Origin: SB11 sp964584305
Lineage (GTDB): Bacteria; Bacteroidota; Bacteroidia; UBA8524
DNA length: 64,000 nucleotides
Assembly (NCBI GenBank): GCA_964584305.1
Contig: CAZOZL010000006.1
Location: 1-64,000, forward strand
Direction: 5' to 3'
In this document: piece after piece, positions 44,472-54,078 of the stretch
How the letters are laid out: each line of letters opens with the position of its first letter
Numbering within the stretch: position 1 is the first letter of the stretch
Notes under the pieces: generated by a model
Seen by the model: the letters and a program-made list of their open reading frames with translations, nothing else
What the model was told of the DNA's origin: nothing
The model's database searches: none
Program-made: the position numbers and the translations under genes

Positions 44472-45794
44472 ATGGATAAATTGAAAGAGAAGTTTGCTTC
44501 TATTGCCGCTCCAATGGCACAAGAGGTAAAAGAAATGGTTAAAAATAATGGAGATGTGGTATTAGGCAGCTATACTGTAAATAGTATGTATAGTGGTATG
44601 AAGGGAATTATTGGTTTAGCCACTGAAACTTCCCAGCTTGACCATATTGAAGGCATACGTTTTCGTGGATACACCATTCCCGAGTTGCGAGAATTATTAC
44701 CAAAAGCAAAAGGCGGACAAGAACCATTGCCCGAAGGTTTATTCTATTTAATGTTGATAGGTGAACTACCTACCGAAGAGGATGTAAAAGATTTATCGAC
44801 ACTATTTGCACAGCGTGCCTCCGTTCCACAACACGTATACAATGTTATTGATGCGCTGCCTTTAAGCACCCACCCTATGACCCAGTTTACATCTGCTATT
44901 ATAGCTATGCAAACCGAAAGTATTTTTGCAAAAGAATACGCTAAGGGACTAAACAAAAAAGACTATTGGAGTTATACCTTTGAAGATTGTATAAACCTTA
45001 TTGCCAAGCTACCTATTGTAGCGGCATATATATATCGCCGTACATACAAAAACAGCGAGCATATTGCACAAGATAAATCTTTGGATTGGGGAGCAAACTT
45101 TGCACATATGCTGGGTTTTAATGAGAGTGCAGAACTAAAAGCACTAATGCGTTTGTACCTAACTATACACGCCGACCATGAAGGCGGAAACGTATCAGCA
45201 CATACTACCCACTTGGTAGGCAGTGCCCTTAGCGACCCTTACCTTTCATTAGCCGCTGCAATGGCGGGATTAGCAGGACCTTTGCACGGATTGGCAAACC
45301 AAGAGGTGATAAAATGGATTTTTGAAATGGTGGAAGAGTTGGGAACAACAAAACCTACCAAAGAACAAATAGCCGATTACGTAAACAAAACTATTAAACA
45401 AGGAAAAGTAGTACCAGGGTATGGACACGCTGTATTGCGCAAAACCGACCCTCGTTTTACCGCACAAATGGAGTTTGCCAAACGCCATAATATTGATGAT
45501 GACTATGTAAACATAGTTTGGAATATGTATGAGGTAGTACCTAATATTTTAGAAAGTTTGGGCAAAGTAAAAAACCCTTGGCCTAATGTTGATGCACACA
45601 GCGGCTCACTACTGGTACACTACGGCATGAAAGAGTATGAGTTTTATACGGTATTGTTTGGTGTATCGCGGGCATTGGGAGTATTAGCACAATTAGTTTG
45701 GGATAGAGCATTAGGGCATCCGCTTGAGCGTCCAAAATCAGTAACTACTGCGTGGGTTAAAAATAAAATTGCCGAAGCAGTAGCCAAAGCATAA
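44472..45794 (+). CDS. gltA: Citrate synthase, eukaryotic (mitochondrial) type
   Basis: 440 residues. Joins acetyl-CoA and oxaloacetate to citrate. The catalytic triad is in GPLHGLANQE (His), VPGYGHAVLRKTDPR (His) and NVDAHSG (Asp). Long stretches such as HADHEGGNVSAHTTHLVGSA and VLFGVSRALGVLAQLVWDRA closely resemble animal mitochondrial citrate synthase rather than the hexameric E. coli GltA. This type is known in some Bacteroidota. Length also fits the mitochondrial class (about 435 mature). Its own promoter and a strong terminator make it monocistronic. Confidence 0.95.
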   Translation: MDKLKEKFASIAAPMAQEVKEMVKNNGDVVLGSYTVNSMYSGMKGIIGLATETSQLDHIEGIRFRGYTIPELRELLPKAKGGQEPLPEGLFYLMLIGELPTEEDVKDLSTLFAQRASVPQHVYNVIDALPLSTHPMTQFTSAIIAMQTESIFAKEYAKGLNKKDYWSYTFEDCINLIAKLPIVAAYIYRRTYKNSEHIAQDKSLDWGANFAHMLGFNESAELKALMRLYLTIHADHEGGNVSAHTTHLVGSALSDPYLSLAAAMAGLAGPLHGLANQEVIKWIFEMVEELGTTKPTKEQIADYVNKTIKQGKVVPGYGHAVLRKTDPRFTAQMEFAKRHNIDDDYVNIVWNMYEVVPNILESLGKVKNPWPNVDAHSGSLLVHYGMKEYEFYTVLFGVSRALGVLAQLVWDRALGHPLERPKSVTTAWVKNKIAEAVAKA

Positions 45795-45820
45795 GGTACA
45801 GCTAAAAAATTAATATAAGT

Positions 45821-45853
45821 AAAAGCCCCCCAATAACTCGGGGGGCTTTTTTT
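45821..45853 (+). terminator. Intrinsic terminator after gltA
   Basis: Stem AAAAGCCCCCC / GGGGGGCTTTT with a 9-base loop and a T7 tail, 26 bases past the stop. Confidence 0.93.
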
Positions 45854-46053
45854 GTAGTTCGCACGGCTATAAGTGTTTTAACATTTTTTTAATGCTTTGC
45901 CATGCGAACCTCTGCAACCTGCCCTTATACCCAATTTCTACCCTAAACAGTTGCAGAGTACTTTTAGCCATAAACCCTTGATAGCAAAGTTAATACTGTA
46001 AAGACGTTGCTCCTGTCAGTTTGTTGTAATGCTTTGGTAAACTAAATGTCATT

Positions 46054-46827
46054 TTAAAACCCTTCATCCACCCCCAAACTAAAAAGAGCATAATCATACT
46101 TTACAGGGTCATTAGGGTCAAACAGGCGTAGCTGTTCTGTCAATTCATCAGCCGCCTGCCAATCTGCTTGCTTCCGTTTCAATAAGCCCAACCCCATTGC
46201 CACACGGTGTACATGGGTATCTAACGGGCAAACTAATTGTGAAACGTTAATGTTTTTCCAAATGCCAAAGTCAACGCCCTTATTATCTTGGCGCACCATC
46301 CATCGTAAAAACATATTTAGCCGCTTGCACGCTGATTTTTTAGCAGGAGTTGCTACGTGTTTATAGGTGCGTTGTGGCGCATAGGGTAAGCTGAAAAATT
46401 GTGCATTAAAACCGATTAATGCTTTCCTAATTGTTGTATCATCTTTACTTAGATGGTTTGAAAATGCCGTTTCCAAACTATCGTTTTCTTTATAAAAAAC
46501 TGAGAGAAATTCTATAAAATACAAAAGGTCGGTAGTATTAAATGTGCGATGCACAAAACCCAAAAAGCGTTTTCGGTCGCTTTCTATATGATTCAACAAA
46601 AAATCGTGCGGCGCATTATCCATCCACTCCATCAGTTTTTTGCAATTGTTTATAATGGTTACTCGCTGCCCCCAAGCTAAAGTAGCTGCAAAAAAACCTG
46701 CTATCTCAATATCTTGTTTTTTGGTGAAAAAATGCGGGATAGAAATAGGGTCGTTCTCAATAAAACCAGAACAATTATATTGCTTTACTTTTTCATCTAA
46801 AAACTGTTTTAATTTATCTTTATTCAT
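46054..46827 (-). CDS. TIGR02757 (DUF2400) family protein
   Basis: 257 residues from the ATG at 46827. Family hallmarks: DPISIPHFFTKKQDIEIAGFFAATLAWGQR, listed here by its core HFFTKKQDIEIAGF and TLAWGQR; CKRLNMFLRWMVRQDNKGVDFG in part (LNMFLRWMVR); and LVCPLDTHVHRVAMGLGL. The helical fold and PLDTHV motif resemble HhH-GPD DNA glycosylases, but the function is unknown. Expressed from a TACCTTTG box at 46844-46851. Confidence 0.85.
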   Translation of the reverse strand: MNKDKLKQFLDEKVKQYNCSGFIENDPISIPHFFTKKQDIEIAGFFAATLAWGQRVTIINNCKKLMEWMDNAPHDFLLNHIESDRKRFLGFVHRTFNTTDLLYFIEFLSVFYKENDSLETAFSNHLSKDDTTIRKALIGFNAQFFSLPYAPQRTYKHVATPAKKSACKRLNMFLRWMVRQDNKGVDFGIWKNINVSQLVCPLDTHVHRVAMGLGLLKRKQADWQAADELTEQLRLFDPNDPVKYDYALFSLGVDEGF

Positions 46828-46843
46828 TATCAAATTGTAAATT

Positions 46844-46851
46844 CAAAGGTA
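46844..46851 (-). promoter_or_regulatory. -7 box (TACCTTTG) of the TIGR02757 gene
   Basis: Minus-strand TAnnTTTG, 16 nt before the ATG. Confidence 0.45.
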
Positions 46852-46938
46852 ATGGTAGAGGGGGGGATATGGGTTACTTGTGAGAATTGCAAAAAGGAAA
46901 AACTACAAATAGTTGGCACAATTTGGTAAATTGCTGCC

Positions 46939-49900
46939 GTGCATCCCTTCAAAAAAATAGTTCTCGCTACTTGGCTTATAGCTATATGTCATTACAGCTT
47001 CAGTCAAAATACGCCACAATTAATACCCCAAATAAATTTTGAAACAGGTTTAGACAAGGTTTTATCTAATAAAAAACAGAATACATTTTTAGTGATAAGT
47101 GGTGATAAGTACACATTGATTGACCAAACATCGAAAATACAATTAGGCACATTAGTTTTTGATGCAGGAAGTTGGGGGGCACAAGGGGTAGGCAAAACTG
47201 TTTTGTGGGGCGATAGCAATATTTTGATTTCTACTGCTTTTGTTTTGATGAAAGCTGACCCGATAACAGGCCGTATAGATACTTTTTTTAACCTAATTAA
47301 ATACCCTGAAATTATTGAAGGCTTTATCCCACTGCCATATGATGAGAATAAAATCTTAATCCATACCAAAACATATCCTCTCAATAAAGACAGTTCTATT
47401 TCAGCAATAAAAGTAAAAAATGAACATATAGAATATTTAGGTGCTAAAAACTGTAAGCTATATCTATATAATAACATTACCCGTAAAGTAGAAAAAGTGA
47501 TTACTACTCCCTATCTATTTACGGCTTTCGCCCCACAACTATATAATGGGGCTTTACTTGCAGGAACGCTTGGAGGAGATATAATACAGATTGACGCCCA
47601 CCTTAACCAAAAAAAACTTTTCCATGCTTCTGATACAACAATACATAGTGTATTAGCTTGTGGTGATTATATAGCGGTAATACCTGCATTGGCACATAAA
47701 TATGTTACTAATACAACAGGATATGGCGGAGAAAGCATCCATTTTTTTAAAAATAATAAACGCAAAAAGATAATCAGCTTTGAAAAACAAAAACCCAATA
47801 TAAGTGAGTTTAGTTTAGTAAGTCCATCGGCTACTATTTTTAGGGCTTTTTATAGTGAAACGCTTAACAGTGTTATAGTAAATTATGGCTTTAGCAGGTT
47901 GGTAAATATCAGCCTTTCTTCTTTTGATACTACGCATTATCCTATACCCTACAATATGGCGAAATTTTATTGCTTTGGTAATGATAATGAGCGGCTTTTA
48001 GCGGCTATGGATACTCGGCAAAATGCCTTTGCATCAGCAAGCATACAAGGTCTTTATGATTTAGAAAACAACAAATTTTTACCCGCCTTTAAACAATATG
48101 ATAAACAAGTAAAATACCAACAGTTTTATAAACTTTTTGATGCACAGGGCAATTACCACATTATAGCGTATAAAAGAGATTATAGTTCTGATTCTATTAC
48201 CATATTCTCAAGCAATAAAACACAGCCCACAGTTATAGCTTGCAAGTGGTGCAAATTTACTATTAATGCCAAAAATAATTTATTAGCTATTAAGCAATAT
48301 GGTGCTGCAAAAGTGCTTAAACTACCTTTTAGCAAAATGCAAAAGAGCCTTTATACTATCAATTTTAATACTCCGCCTAAAATATTTGAGCAGGTATTTA
48401 CTACACTAAATATAGATAAAGAAAAAAAGCCCTCATCAGTAAATGAAATACACCCACTTACCCCTCAAAACTATTTGATGGTGGGAACTCATTTTCATAA
48501 AAATAAATCTAAATATAGTGTTTCAGTTATTAATCAAAAAGGTGAATTTGTTTTTGAAAAGAAAGGCTTACAAAAAATAAGCACTTCCCATTTAGTGGTT
48601 ATTTCACCCTCGAAAAAGTATATCGCCATTTCATATAAAAAAGGGAGTAAACAGAGGGTTGAAGTTTGGGACTGGCAAGCCAACAAAAAAGTATTCAGTA
48701 AAAAACTGAAAAAAAGAAACGATTTGCAACATACAACCTTTGATAAAACTAAAGACATTTTATGGTTTAGCACTCAACACTGGGCTACAAGTGGTTATAT
48801 TATTACCAATATTTATGCTGTTGATGTGACAACAAAAGAACCTGTTGCCAAATTTAAGTTTGCCGATGACAGGTACTTCTCTTTTGCAGTAGATATGCAA
48901 AACAATAAGGTAGCTTTTGAAGCCTATAATGAGATTTATGTAGCACAACTTAGTACCCAAAAAATACTTTGGCACAAAACACCAAAAGATAACTTTTTTG
49001 AAGTAGGGCATTTACCTAACGGCTTCTCATTCTCTAACAAAACAGAGTTGCATACGTTACAGAATGACAGCAACTATTTATACTTTACCACTTTCGGAAA
49101 AGATAAATTTGTTGAGGTAGCCAATAACTACCTATATAAAGGGGCTAAAGCGGCTATAAACAATTTAGCCTTTGTTTACCAACGTAAAGGTTTTTTGCCT
49201 ACCGATTATGATGTGTATTTCAACCGCCCTGATACTGTATTGAGGTTATCAGGCTCAACCAACAATCAATACAATACACTTATAACAGGAGCCATTGGCA
49301 AACGTTTGCGTAAGCATAAAACAACTAACTTAAACCAACTGCTTACCCAAAGCCCCAGTATAGAAATTATAAATAGAAATAACATTCCGTATGTGGTGCA
49401 GAGTAGGTCAATACAATTTAAAATTAAAGCAAAATCAAAATTCAGAAATTTAAGCACCTATCACCAGTTGATAAATGGAGTTCCCGACCTTCCAATACCA
49501 CTTCTTGATGAGGATACAAGTGCTATTATAGTTACCGCTTTGCTACACAAAGGCAGAAATACCATACAGTTTTATGTTGAAGATACGAAGGGCATTGCCT
49601 CGCCCACAGTAACGCTAAATATTGTTGCCGAATATGAAAGCACTGCCCCAAAAACTTACTTTGTAGGTATTGGTATAGACAAGTTTTTGGATAGTAGCCA
49701 AAACCTAAACTATGCTGTGAAAGATATTAGAGATTTAGTTACAGCACTAAAAGCTAAAATAGGAGATAACCTTATAGTTGACACTTTATTTAATGAGCAA
49801 GTTACGGTTAAAAATATAGTAGCATTGGGTGAAACTTTAAAAAAGAGTATGATAAACGATAAAGTAATTATCTCATATTCAGGGCATGGCTTGTTAAGTA

Positions 49901-50451
49901 AAAATCTTTATTATTTCCTTTCTACTTACGATATTAATTTTAAACACCCTGCCCAAAACGGTTTAGCATACGAAAATTTAGAGGTTCTATTAAATACAGG
50001 TTTTGCCCGCAAAAAACTATTGCTTATAGATGCCTGCCATAGTGGCGAGGTGGATAAGGAAGCAGCCAACAGAATGAAAGTAGTTTTTAGTGACACCAGC
50101 AGTAGCCTAAAACAAGGCAGTAAAAGCGGGATTGAACTTTTGGTAGATGAACCCATTGTAGGGCTAAAAAATAGTTTTGAGTTAATGCAAGAGCTTTTTG
50201 TAAATGTAGGCAAAGGCTCTGGAGCAACAATAATATCAGCGGCGGCAGGTACGCAAGTAGCGTATGAAAAGGGAGCTTTAAAAAATGGTGTATTTACCTA
50301 TTGCATATTACAGATGCTAAAAAACCAACCACACTGCACAGTGCAGCAGCTAAAAGAATATGTGGGTACTGAAGTAGAAAAACTAACTAATGGATTGCAA
50401 AAACCTACTACCCGCAATGAGGTAATAGGTTTTGATTGGCAAGTATGGTAA
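46939..50451 (+). CDS. Large secreted caspase-family (peptidase C14) protein with beta-propeller region
   Basis: 1170 residues, GTG start (46939). The signal peptide (about residues 1-22, ATWLIAICHYSFSQ) predicts export. Residues 30-780 are beta-rich and look like WD40/propeller blades (NKVAFEAYNEIYVAQL, KQRVEVWDWQANKKVF). Residues 915-1170 are a caspase-like (C14) domain: strand TYFVGIGIDKF, catalytic His H983 in SYSGHG and catalytic Cys C1033 in LIDACHSGE, both present. Bacterial caspase homologues of this kind (orthocaspases/metacaspases) cleave after basic residues or act in stress and defence; here the substrate is unknown and there is no neighbouring effector gene. Confidence 0.87.
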   Translation: MHPFKKIVLATWLIAICHYSFSQNTPQLIPQINFETGLDKVLSNKKQNTFLVISGDKYTLIDQTSKIQLGTLVFDAGSWGAQGVGKTVLWGDSNILISTAFVLMKADPITGRIDTFFNLIKYPEIIEGFIPLPYDENKILIHTKTYPLNKDSSISAIKVKNEHIEYLGAKNCKLYLYNNITRKVEKVITTPYLFTAFAPQLYNGALLAGTLGGDIIQIDAHLNQKKLFHASDTTIHSVLACGDYIAVIPALAHKYVTNTTGYGGESIHFFKNNKRKKIISFEKQKPNISEFSLVSPSATIFRAFYSETLNSVIVNYGFSRLVNISLSSFDTTHYPIPYNMAKFYCFGNDNERLLAAMDTRQNAFASASIQGLYDLENNKFLPAFKQYDKQVKYQQFYKLFDAQGNYHIIAYKRDYSSDSITIFSSNKTQPTVIACKWCKFTINAKNNLLAIKQYGAAKVLKLPFSKMQKSLYTINFNTPPKIFEQVFTTLNIDKEKKPSSVNEIHPLTPQNYLMVGTHFHKNKSKYSVSVINQKGEFVFEKKGLQKISTSHLVVISPSKKYIAISYKKGSKQRVEVWDWQANKKVFSKKLKKRNDLQHTTFDKTKDILWFSTQHWATSGYIITNIYAVDVTTKEPVAKFKFADDRYFSFAVDMQNNKVAFEAYNEIYVAQLSTQKILWHKTPKDNFFEVGHLPNGFSFSNKTELHTLQNDSNYLYFTTFGKDKFVEVANNYLYKGAKAAINNLAFVYQRKGFLPTDYDVYFNRPDTVLRLSGSTNNQYNTLITGAIGKRLRKHKTTNLNQLLTQSPSIEIINRNNIPYVVQSRSIQFKIKAKSKFRNLSTYHQLINGVPDLPIPLLDEDTSAIIVTALLHKGRNTIQFYVEDTKGIASPTVTLNIVAEYESTAPKTYFVGIGIDKFLDSSQNLNYAVKDIRDLVTALKAKIGDNLIVDTLFNEQVTVKNIVALGETLKKSMINDKVIISYSGHGLLSKNLYYFLSTYDINFKHPAQNGLAYENLEVLLNTGFARKKLLLIDACHSGEVDKEAANRMKVVFSDTSSSLKQGSKSGIELLVDEPIVGLKNSFELMQELFVNVGKGSGATIISAAAGTQVAYEKGALKNGVFTYCILQMLKNQPHCTVQQLKEYVGTEVEKLTNGLQKPTTRNEVIGFDWQVW

Positions 50452-50597
50452 AACTTGGTTGCTTGTTAATAGTTATTAGGTTTTAAATCTCATTCTGACA
50501 AAAGAATGAATCTTTATGTGTGCCTTGAAAATATTATCCTTATCCTCAAAGGTATCTCTCCGCGGCTCTATATGACAGAAAAACTAAAACTTAAAAA

Positions 50598-51575
50598 CTA
50601 AAGTTCTAACACCTGCCCAAATTGTGCTATATGGAAACCGTTTTTTAGTACCGTTTTGGCTTGCTCGCTTTCTATATTTAGCAATGGGTTGGTATGGTTA
50701 AAATGGATGAAATAAATTTTATCCTTTTCAGTAGCAGGCAGGTTTTTAAATTTCTCCACACTCTCTACTACAAATGGGTGCGGTATTTGGCTCATATCAC
50801 GGTTGTTTAGCTCTTCACTATCGTAAAAAGTAGCATCAATAAAAGCATAATCTACCTTACTAATAGCTTCAATAATATCAATATCCCACTTTTCCCATTT
50901 ATCAATATCAGGAATAAAGAGTGCTTTTTTATTTTTCCCGATGATAGTATAGCCTACTGTTTCGCTATACTCATCACGGTGCGGGACACGAAAAGGCATT
51001 ACTTTTATATTGGGTGTAAGTTGTATCCTCCCGCTATCCGTCAAAGGCTGTATAGTTATATTATTTAACCCCACTAACTGGCTCCAAGGACCATTATGCT
51101 CTAAAAAAGTTTTCATTTTGGGCATAGCATACACAGGCACATTTGCGGCTCCCATAGCTTCATGCCCCAAATACATCAAACCTGTATAATGCCCTATATG
51201 TGCATGGGTAAGGAAAATACCATCAGGCGTTTCTTTATCAGCAAAAGAAGAAAGGTTTTTCAGCATTTTCATCTGTGAGGTTATATCAGGCGTAGCCTCA
51301 AACAAAAAATTCTTATTATTAATAGGGTCAATAACACCTAAGCTCACCACTTGGTGAGTATAGTCGGGAGTAGCAAATAAATCTTCGCAACAGCTTTTAT
51401 TACAGCCAATATGTGGCGAGCCGCCATCTTGCACCGTACCCAATATTATTATTGAAGGCTGGGTGATAAGATTAGTAGTTTGGTGTTCTTGTTTTACTTG
51501 TTCTTTGGAGTTAGTTGGAGAACAAGATAGGAGATGGAAGGTAAAACAAATTAAACAGGTTATTTTTAAATTCAT
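50598..51575 (-). CDS. PqqB-like metallo-beta-lactamase-fold lipoprotein
   Basis: 325 residues. Lipoprotein signal (LICFTFHLLSC). The MBL fold matches PqqB-type proteins: IILGTVQDGGSPHIGCNKSC (compare the PqqB start with clustered Cys), FLTHAHIGHYTGLMYLGHEA as the zinc-type His motif, and VPHRDEYSETVGYTI, then FIDATFYDSEEL. A cofactor-biosynthesis role is not supported: no other pqq gene is seen, and the protein is exported. It is probably a hydrolase of unknown substrate. Convergent neighbour to the caspase-like gene. Confidence 0.8.
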   Translation of the reverse strand: MNLKITCLICFTFHLLSCSPTNSKEQVKQEHQTTNLITQPSIIILGTVQDGGSPHIGCNKSCCEDLFATPDYTHQVVSLGVIDPINNKNFLFEATPDITSQMKMLKNLSSFADKETPDGIFLTHAHIGHYTGLMYLGHEAMGAANVPVYAMPKMKTFLEHNGPWSQLVGLNNITIQPLTDSGRIQLTPNIKVMPFRVPHRDEYSETVGYTIIGKNKKALFIPDIDKWEKWDIDIIEAISKVDYAFIDATFYDSEELNNRDMSQIPHPFVVESVEKFKNLPATEKDKIYFIHFNHTNPLLNIESEQAKTVLKNGFHIAQFGQVLEL

Positions 51576-51639
51576 CTTGATTCGATTTTAAGGCTTTCAA
51601 AGTATAGTTTTTGTTTTGATAAACAAGTAATATTGTATT

Positions 51640-52746
51640 GTGGAAATTAAAAAAGTACATATTGAGAACTACAAATCAATTAAGTCTGCTAATATTGATT
51701 TTGGCAAGCTCAATATCCTTATTGGAGGAAATGGAGTAGGGAAAAGTAACCTTATATCATTCTTTAAGTTCCTCAATCAAATTATAAATAATAATCTTGA
51801 GAGTGAGGTTAGAAAAAAAGGTGGTGCAGATAATATACTTTACTTCGGTAGAAAAGAATCTAAAAGTATCAAGGCAGATATATTCTTTAAACAAGAAAAA
51901 GACATAGAAAATTCCTACCAATGCGAACTAGAAGCTGACCAAAACAATTTGCTTTTTTTTAAAAAGGAACACATAACATATGATACGCCTGGAAGTATAT
52001 CTTCAAGGACACTACAAGAAGTGGCAAAAGAAAAAATTGCACTTAATGGTAATGAAACGGGTATCCATAAACATAGAACTGGTATAGCTATGTATGTTAC
52101 GAATGCTTTTCGCGATTTTGAAGTATATCACTTTCATGACACCAGTGATACAGCAGAGATAAAGTCGTTTACAAACATTAATGACAACAGAAAGTTGCGC
52201 TTTAACGCATCCAACTTAGCTGCGTTTTTATATTTTTTAAAAGAAAAACATAAAAGTGAGTTTCTAATCATTGAAGATACGATTAAACAAATTGCGCCCT
52301 TTTTTGATAAATTTATTTTAGAACCAAATCAACTAAATGAAAGCACCATAATGCTTGAATGGAAAGAAACAGGTTCGGATAAGTACTTTAATGCTCATAG
52401 CTTATCAGACGGCACTCTTCGCATGATTTGCTTGTCAACTCTACTTCTTCAACCAAAACCTCCAAGTACTATTATTATTGATGAGCCTGAACTTGGTCTT
52501 CATCCTGCAGCAATTACTTTATTAGCTGAGTTAGTAAAAATTGCATCTCATAAAACTCAAATAATCCTTTCAACACAATCAGTTACTCTACTCAATCAGT
52601 TCTCTCCAGAAAATATAATTGTTGTTGAGCGTGAGAATAAACAATCAGTATTTAAAAGATTGGATGAAGCTGCCTTATATGAGTGGCGGGAAGACTACGC
52701 ATTAGGTGATATATGGGAGAAAAATATATTTGGAGGAAGACCCTAA
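51640..52746 (+). CDS. AAA-family ATPase (OLD/SMC-like, AAA_21)
   Basis: 368 residues, GTG start. ATPase of the ABC/SMC-like class with an interrupted head: VHIENYKSIKSANIDFGKLN, Walker A GGNGVGKSN (29-37), a middle insert of about 200 residues, a signature-like SLSDGTLRMICL near residue 262, Walker B IIIDEPELGLHP (D281, E282) and LSTQSVTLLNQF. This is the ATPase half of OLD/AriA-like systems, where it senses damage or phage and controls a nuclease. Three bases separate its stop from the DUF4276 gene, so they form a pair. Confidence 0.87.
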   Translation: MEIKKVHIENYKSIKSANIDFGKLNILIGGNGVGKSNLISFFKFLNQIINNNLESEVRKKGGADNILYFGRKESKSIKADIFFKQEKDIENSYQCELEADQNNLLFFKKEHITYDTPGSISSRTLQEVAKEKIALNGNETGIHKHRTGIAMYVTNAFRDFEVYHFHDTSDTAEIKSFTNINDNRKLRFNASNLAAFLYFLKEKHKSEFLIIEDTIKQIAPFFDKFILEPNQLNESTIMLEWKETGSDKYFNAHSLSDGTLRMICLSTLLLQPKPPSTIIIDEPELGLHPAAITLLAELVKIASHKTQIILSTQSVTLLNQFSPENIIVVERENKQSVFKRLDEAALYEWREDYALGDIWEKNIFGGRP

Positions 52747-52749
52747 ATA

Positions 52750-53421
52750 ATGAAAAATATTATCGCATTAGTTGAAGGGCAAACTGAAGAGGTTTTTATT
52801 AAAAAACTTCTTAGTCCATATTTGTGTGATTATGGAATAATAATTAAGCCTACGATTTTAAACACAAAAATTATCAAAGGAGGAAATAATTTTAAAGGCG
52901 GAATAAATAATTATAATCAGGTAAAAAGAGACTTAGATAAACTTATTAAAGATAAAAGTATTTATATCACTACATTTTTTGATTATTACGGGCTTCCCAC
53001 TGATTTCCCCGGCTTTTATTCAAAAAAAGATATTCCTGACCCATACGATAAAGTTAGACATATAGAGAACGAATTTCGAGAAAATATCCACTCAGAAAGA
53101 TTTATTCCTCATATTCAACTTCATGAGTTTGAAGCTCTTTTATTTTCAGATGTAAGTGGATTTGAAAAATATTTTAAAGATGATATTCCAGCGATGAAAG
53201 GGCTAAGAGACATTGTAAAAAAATTTTCAAATCCTGAATTAATCAATGATGACCCTGAAACAGCTCCATCAAAAAGAATTAAATCCTTAATTAAAACGTA
53301 TAGCAAACCCATAATGGGTCTTGGCATCTCATCTCAAATAGGTATAAATAAAATCATTCAAAAATGTGAGCATTTCTCAAATTGGATTGAAAAATTAAAA
53401 GATTTACCAAGAATCAGTTAA
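52750..53421 (+). CDS. DUF4276 family protein (TOPRIM-like), partner of the ATPase
   Basis: 223 residues. LVEGQTEEVFIKKLL at the N-terminus is a TOPRIM-type acidic motif (VEGxTE), and TTFFDYYGLPTDFPG is the conserved DUF4276 block with the second acidic site. HIQLHEFEALLFSD is a further family motif. DUF4276 proteins are regularly encoded next to AAA ATPases and are thought to be nuclease-like partners, in a split form of the OLD (ATPase plus TOPRIM) design. A defence role is likely by analogy only. Its 3' end overlaps the convergent epimerase gene by 8 bases. Confidence 0.83.
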   Translation: MKNIIALVEGQTEEVFIKKLLSPYLCDYGIIIKPTILNTKIIKGGNNFKGGINNYNQVKRDLDKLIKDKSIYITTFFDYYGLPTDFPGFYSKKDIPDPYDKVRHIENEFRENIHSERFIPHIQLHEFEALLFSDVSGFEKYFKDDIPAMKGLRDIVKKFSNPELINDDPETAPSKRIKSLIKTYSKPIMGLGISSQIGINKIIQKCEHFSNWIEKLKDLPRIS

Positions 53422-53824
53422 GTTTTTTCTCTTGGCACAACTCTACCAATATACCATTAGTACTTTTGGGGTGAAGAAATGCTATTAGCTTATTATCTGC
53501 ACCGTTTTTGGGTATTTCATTAATAAATACAAAGCCTTCGCCTTTCAGGCGTTCCATTTCAGCATATATATCTTCCACATCAAAGGCAACATGGTGTATG
53601 CCTTCGCCTTTTTTCTCAATAAATTTAGCAATAGCACTATCGGGATGTGTGGCTTGTAATAGCTCTATTTTATTATCGCCTGCTTTAAAAAACGAGGTAA
53701 TTACATTTTCACTCTCTACCGCCTCGCTTTTATAGGGTGCTATACCCAGCAACTGCTCAAACAATTTATTGCTAATGCTAATATCTTTTACGGCTATGCC
53801 TAAGTGTTCTATTTTGCCAAACAT
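53414..53824 (-). CDS. mce: Methylmalonyl-CoA epimerase
   Basis: 136 residues from the ATG at 53824. Glyoxalase/VOC fold. MFGKIEHLGIAVKDI, GEGIHHVAFDVEDI and GILVELCQ supply the metal ligands (His, His, Glu) of the epimerase family. It interconverts R- and S-methylmalonyl-CoA in propionate metabolism together with methylmalonyl-CoA mutase, which is not in this window. The 3' end overlaps the DUF4276 gene on the opposite strand. Confidence 0.9.
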   Translation of the reverse strand: MFGKIEHLGIAVKDISISNKLFEQLLGIAPYKSEAVESENVITSFFKAGDNKIELLQATHPDSAIAKFIEKKGEGIHHVAFDVEDIYAEMERLKGEGFVFINEIPKNGADNKLIAFLHPKSTNGILVELCQEKKLN

Positions 53825-54038
53825 ATTATATTGTGTTTTGTGCAACAAGGTTATTTATTAATTAGTAAAAGGGCAAGCAGTTTATTTTAACCCACCCTAA
53901 ATACTTATAGTAGGCAAACTACCAGCAACTCGTCCCTCCCTAATTGCAAATAGGTAGGAAAATTATGAGAACATGAACCTTTGGTACAATTTGGGAGGGC
54001 CAATTAACAATTTTTTCACAATGAACAAAATCATTTAG

Positions 54039-54046
54039 TATCTTTG
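54039..54046 (+). promoter_or_regulatory. -7 box (TATCTTTG) of the isc operon
   Basis: TAnnTTTG match 32 nt before the iscS ATG. The leader contains GAATTAGTCTAAATAAGATT, which is partly symmetrical and could be a regulator site. No IscR box was confidently recognised. Confidence 0.45.
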
Positions 54047-54078
54047 TGTAGAATTAGTCTAAATAAGATTAATAATAT

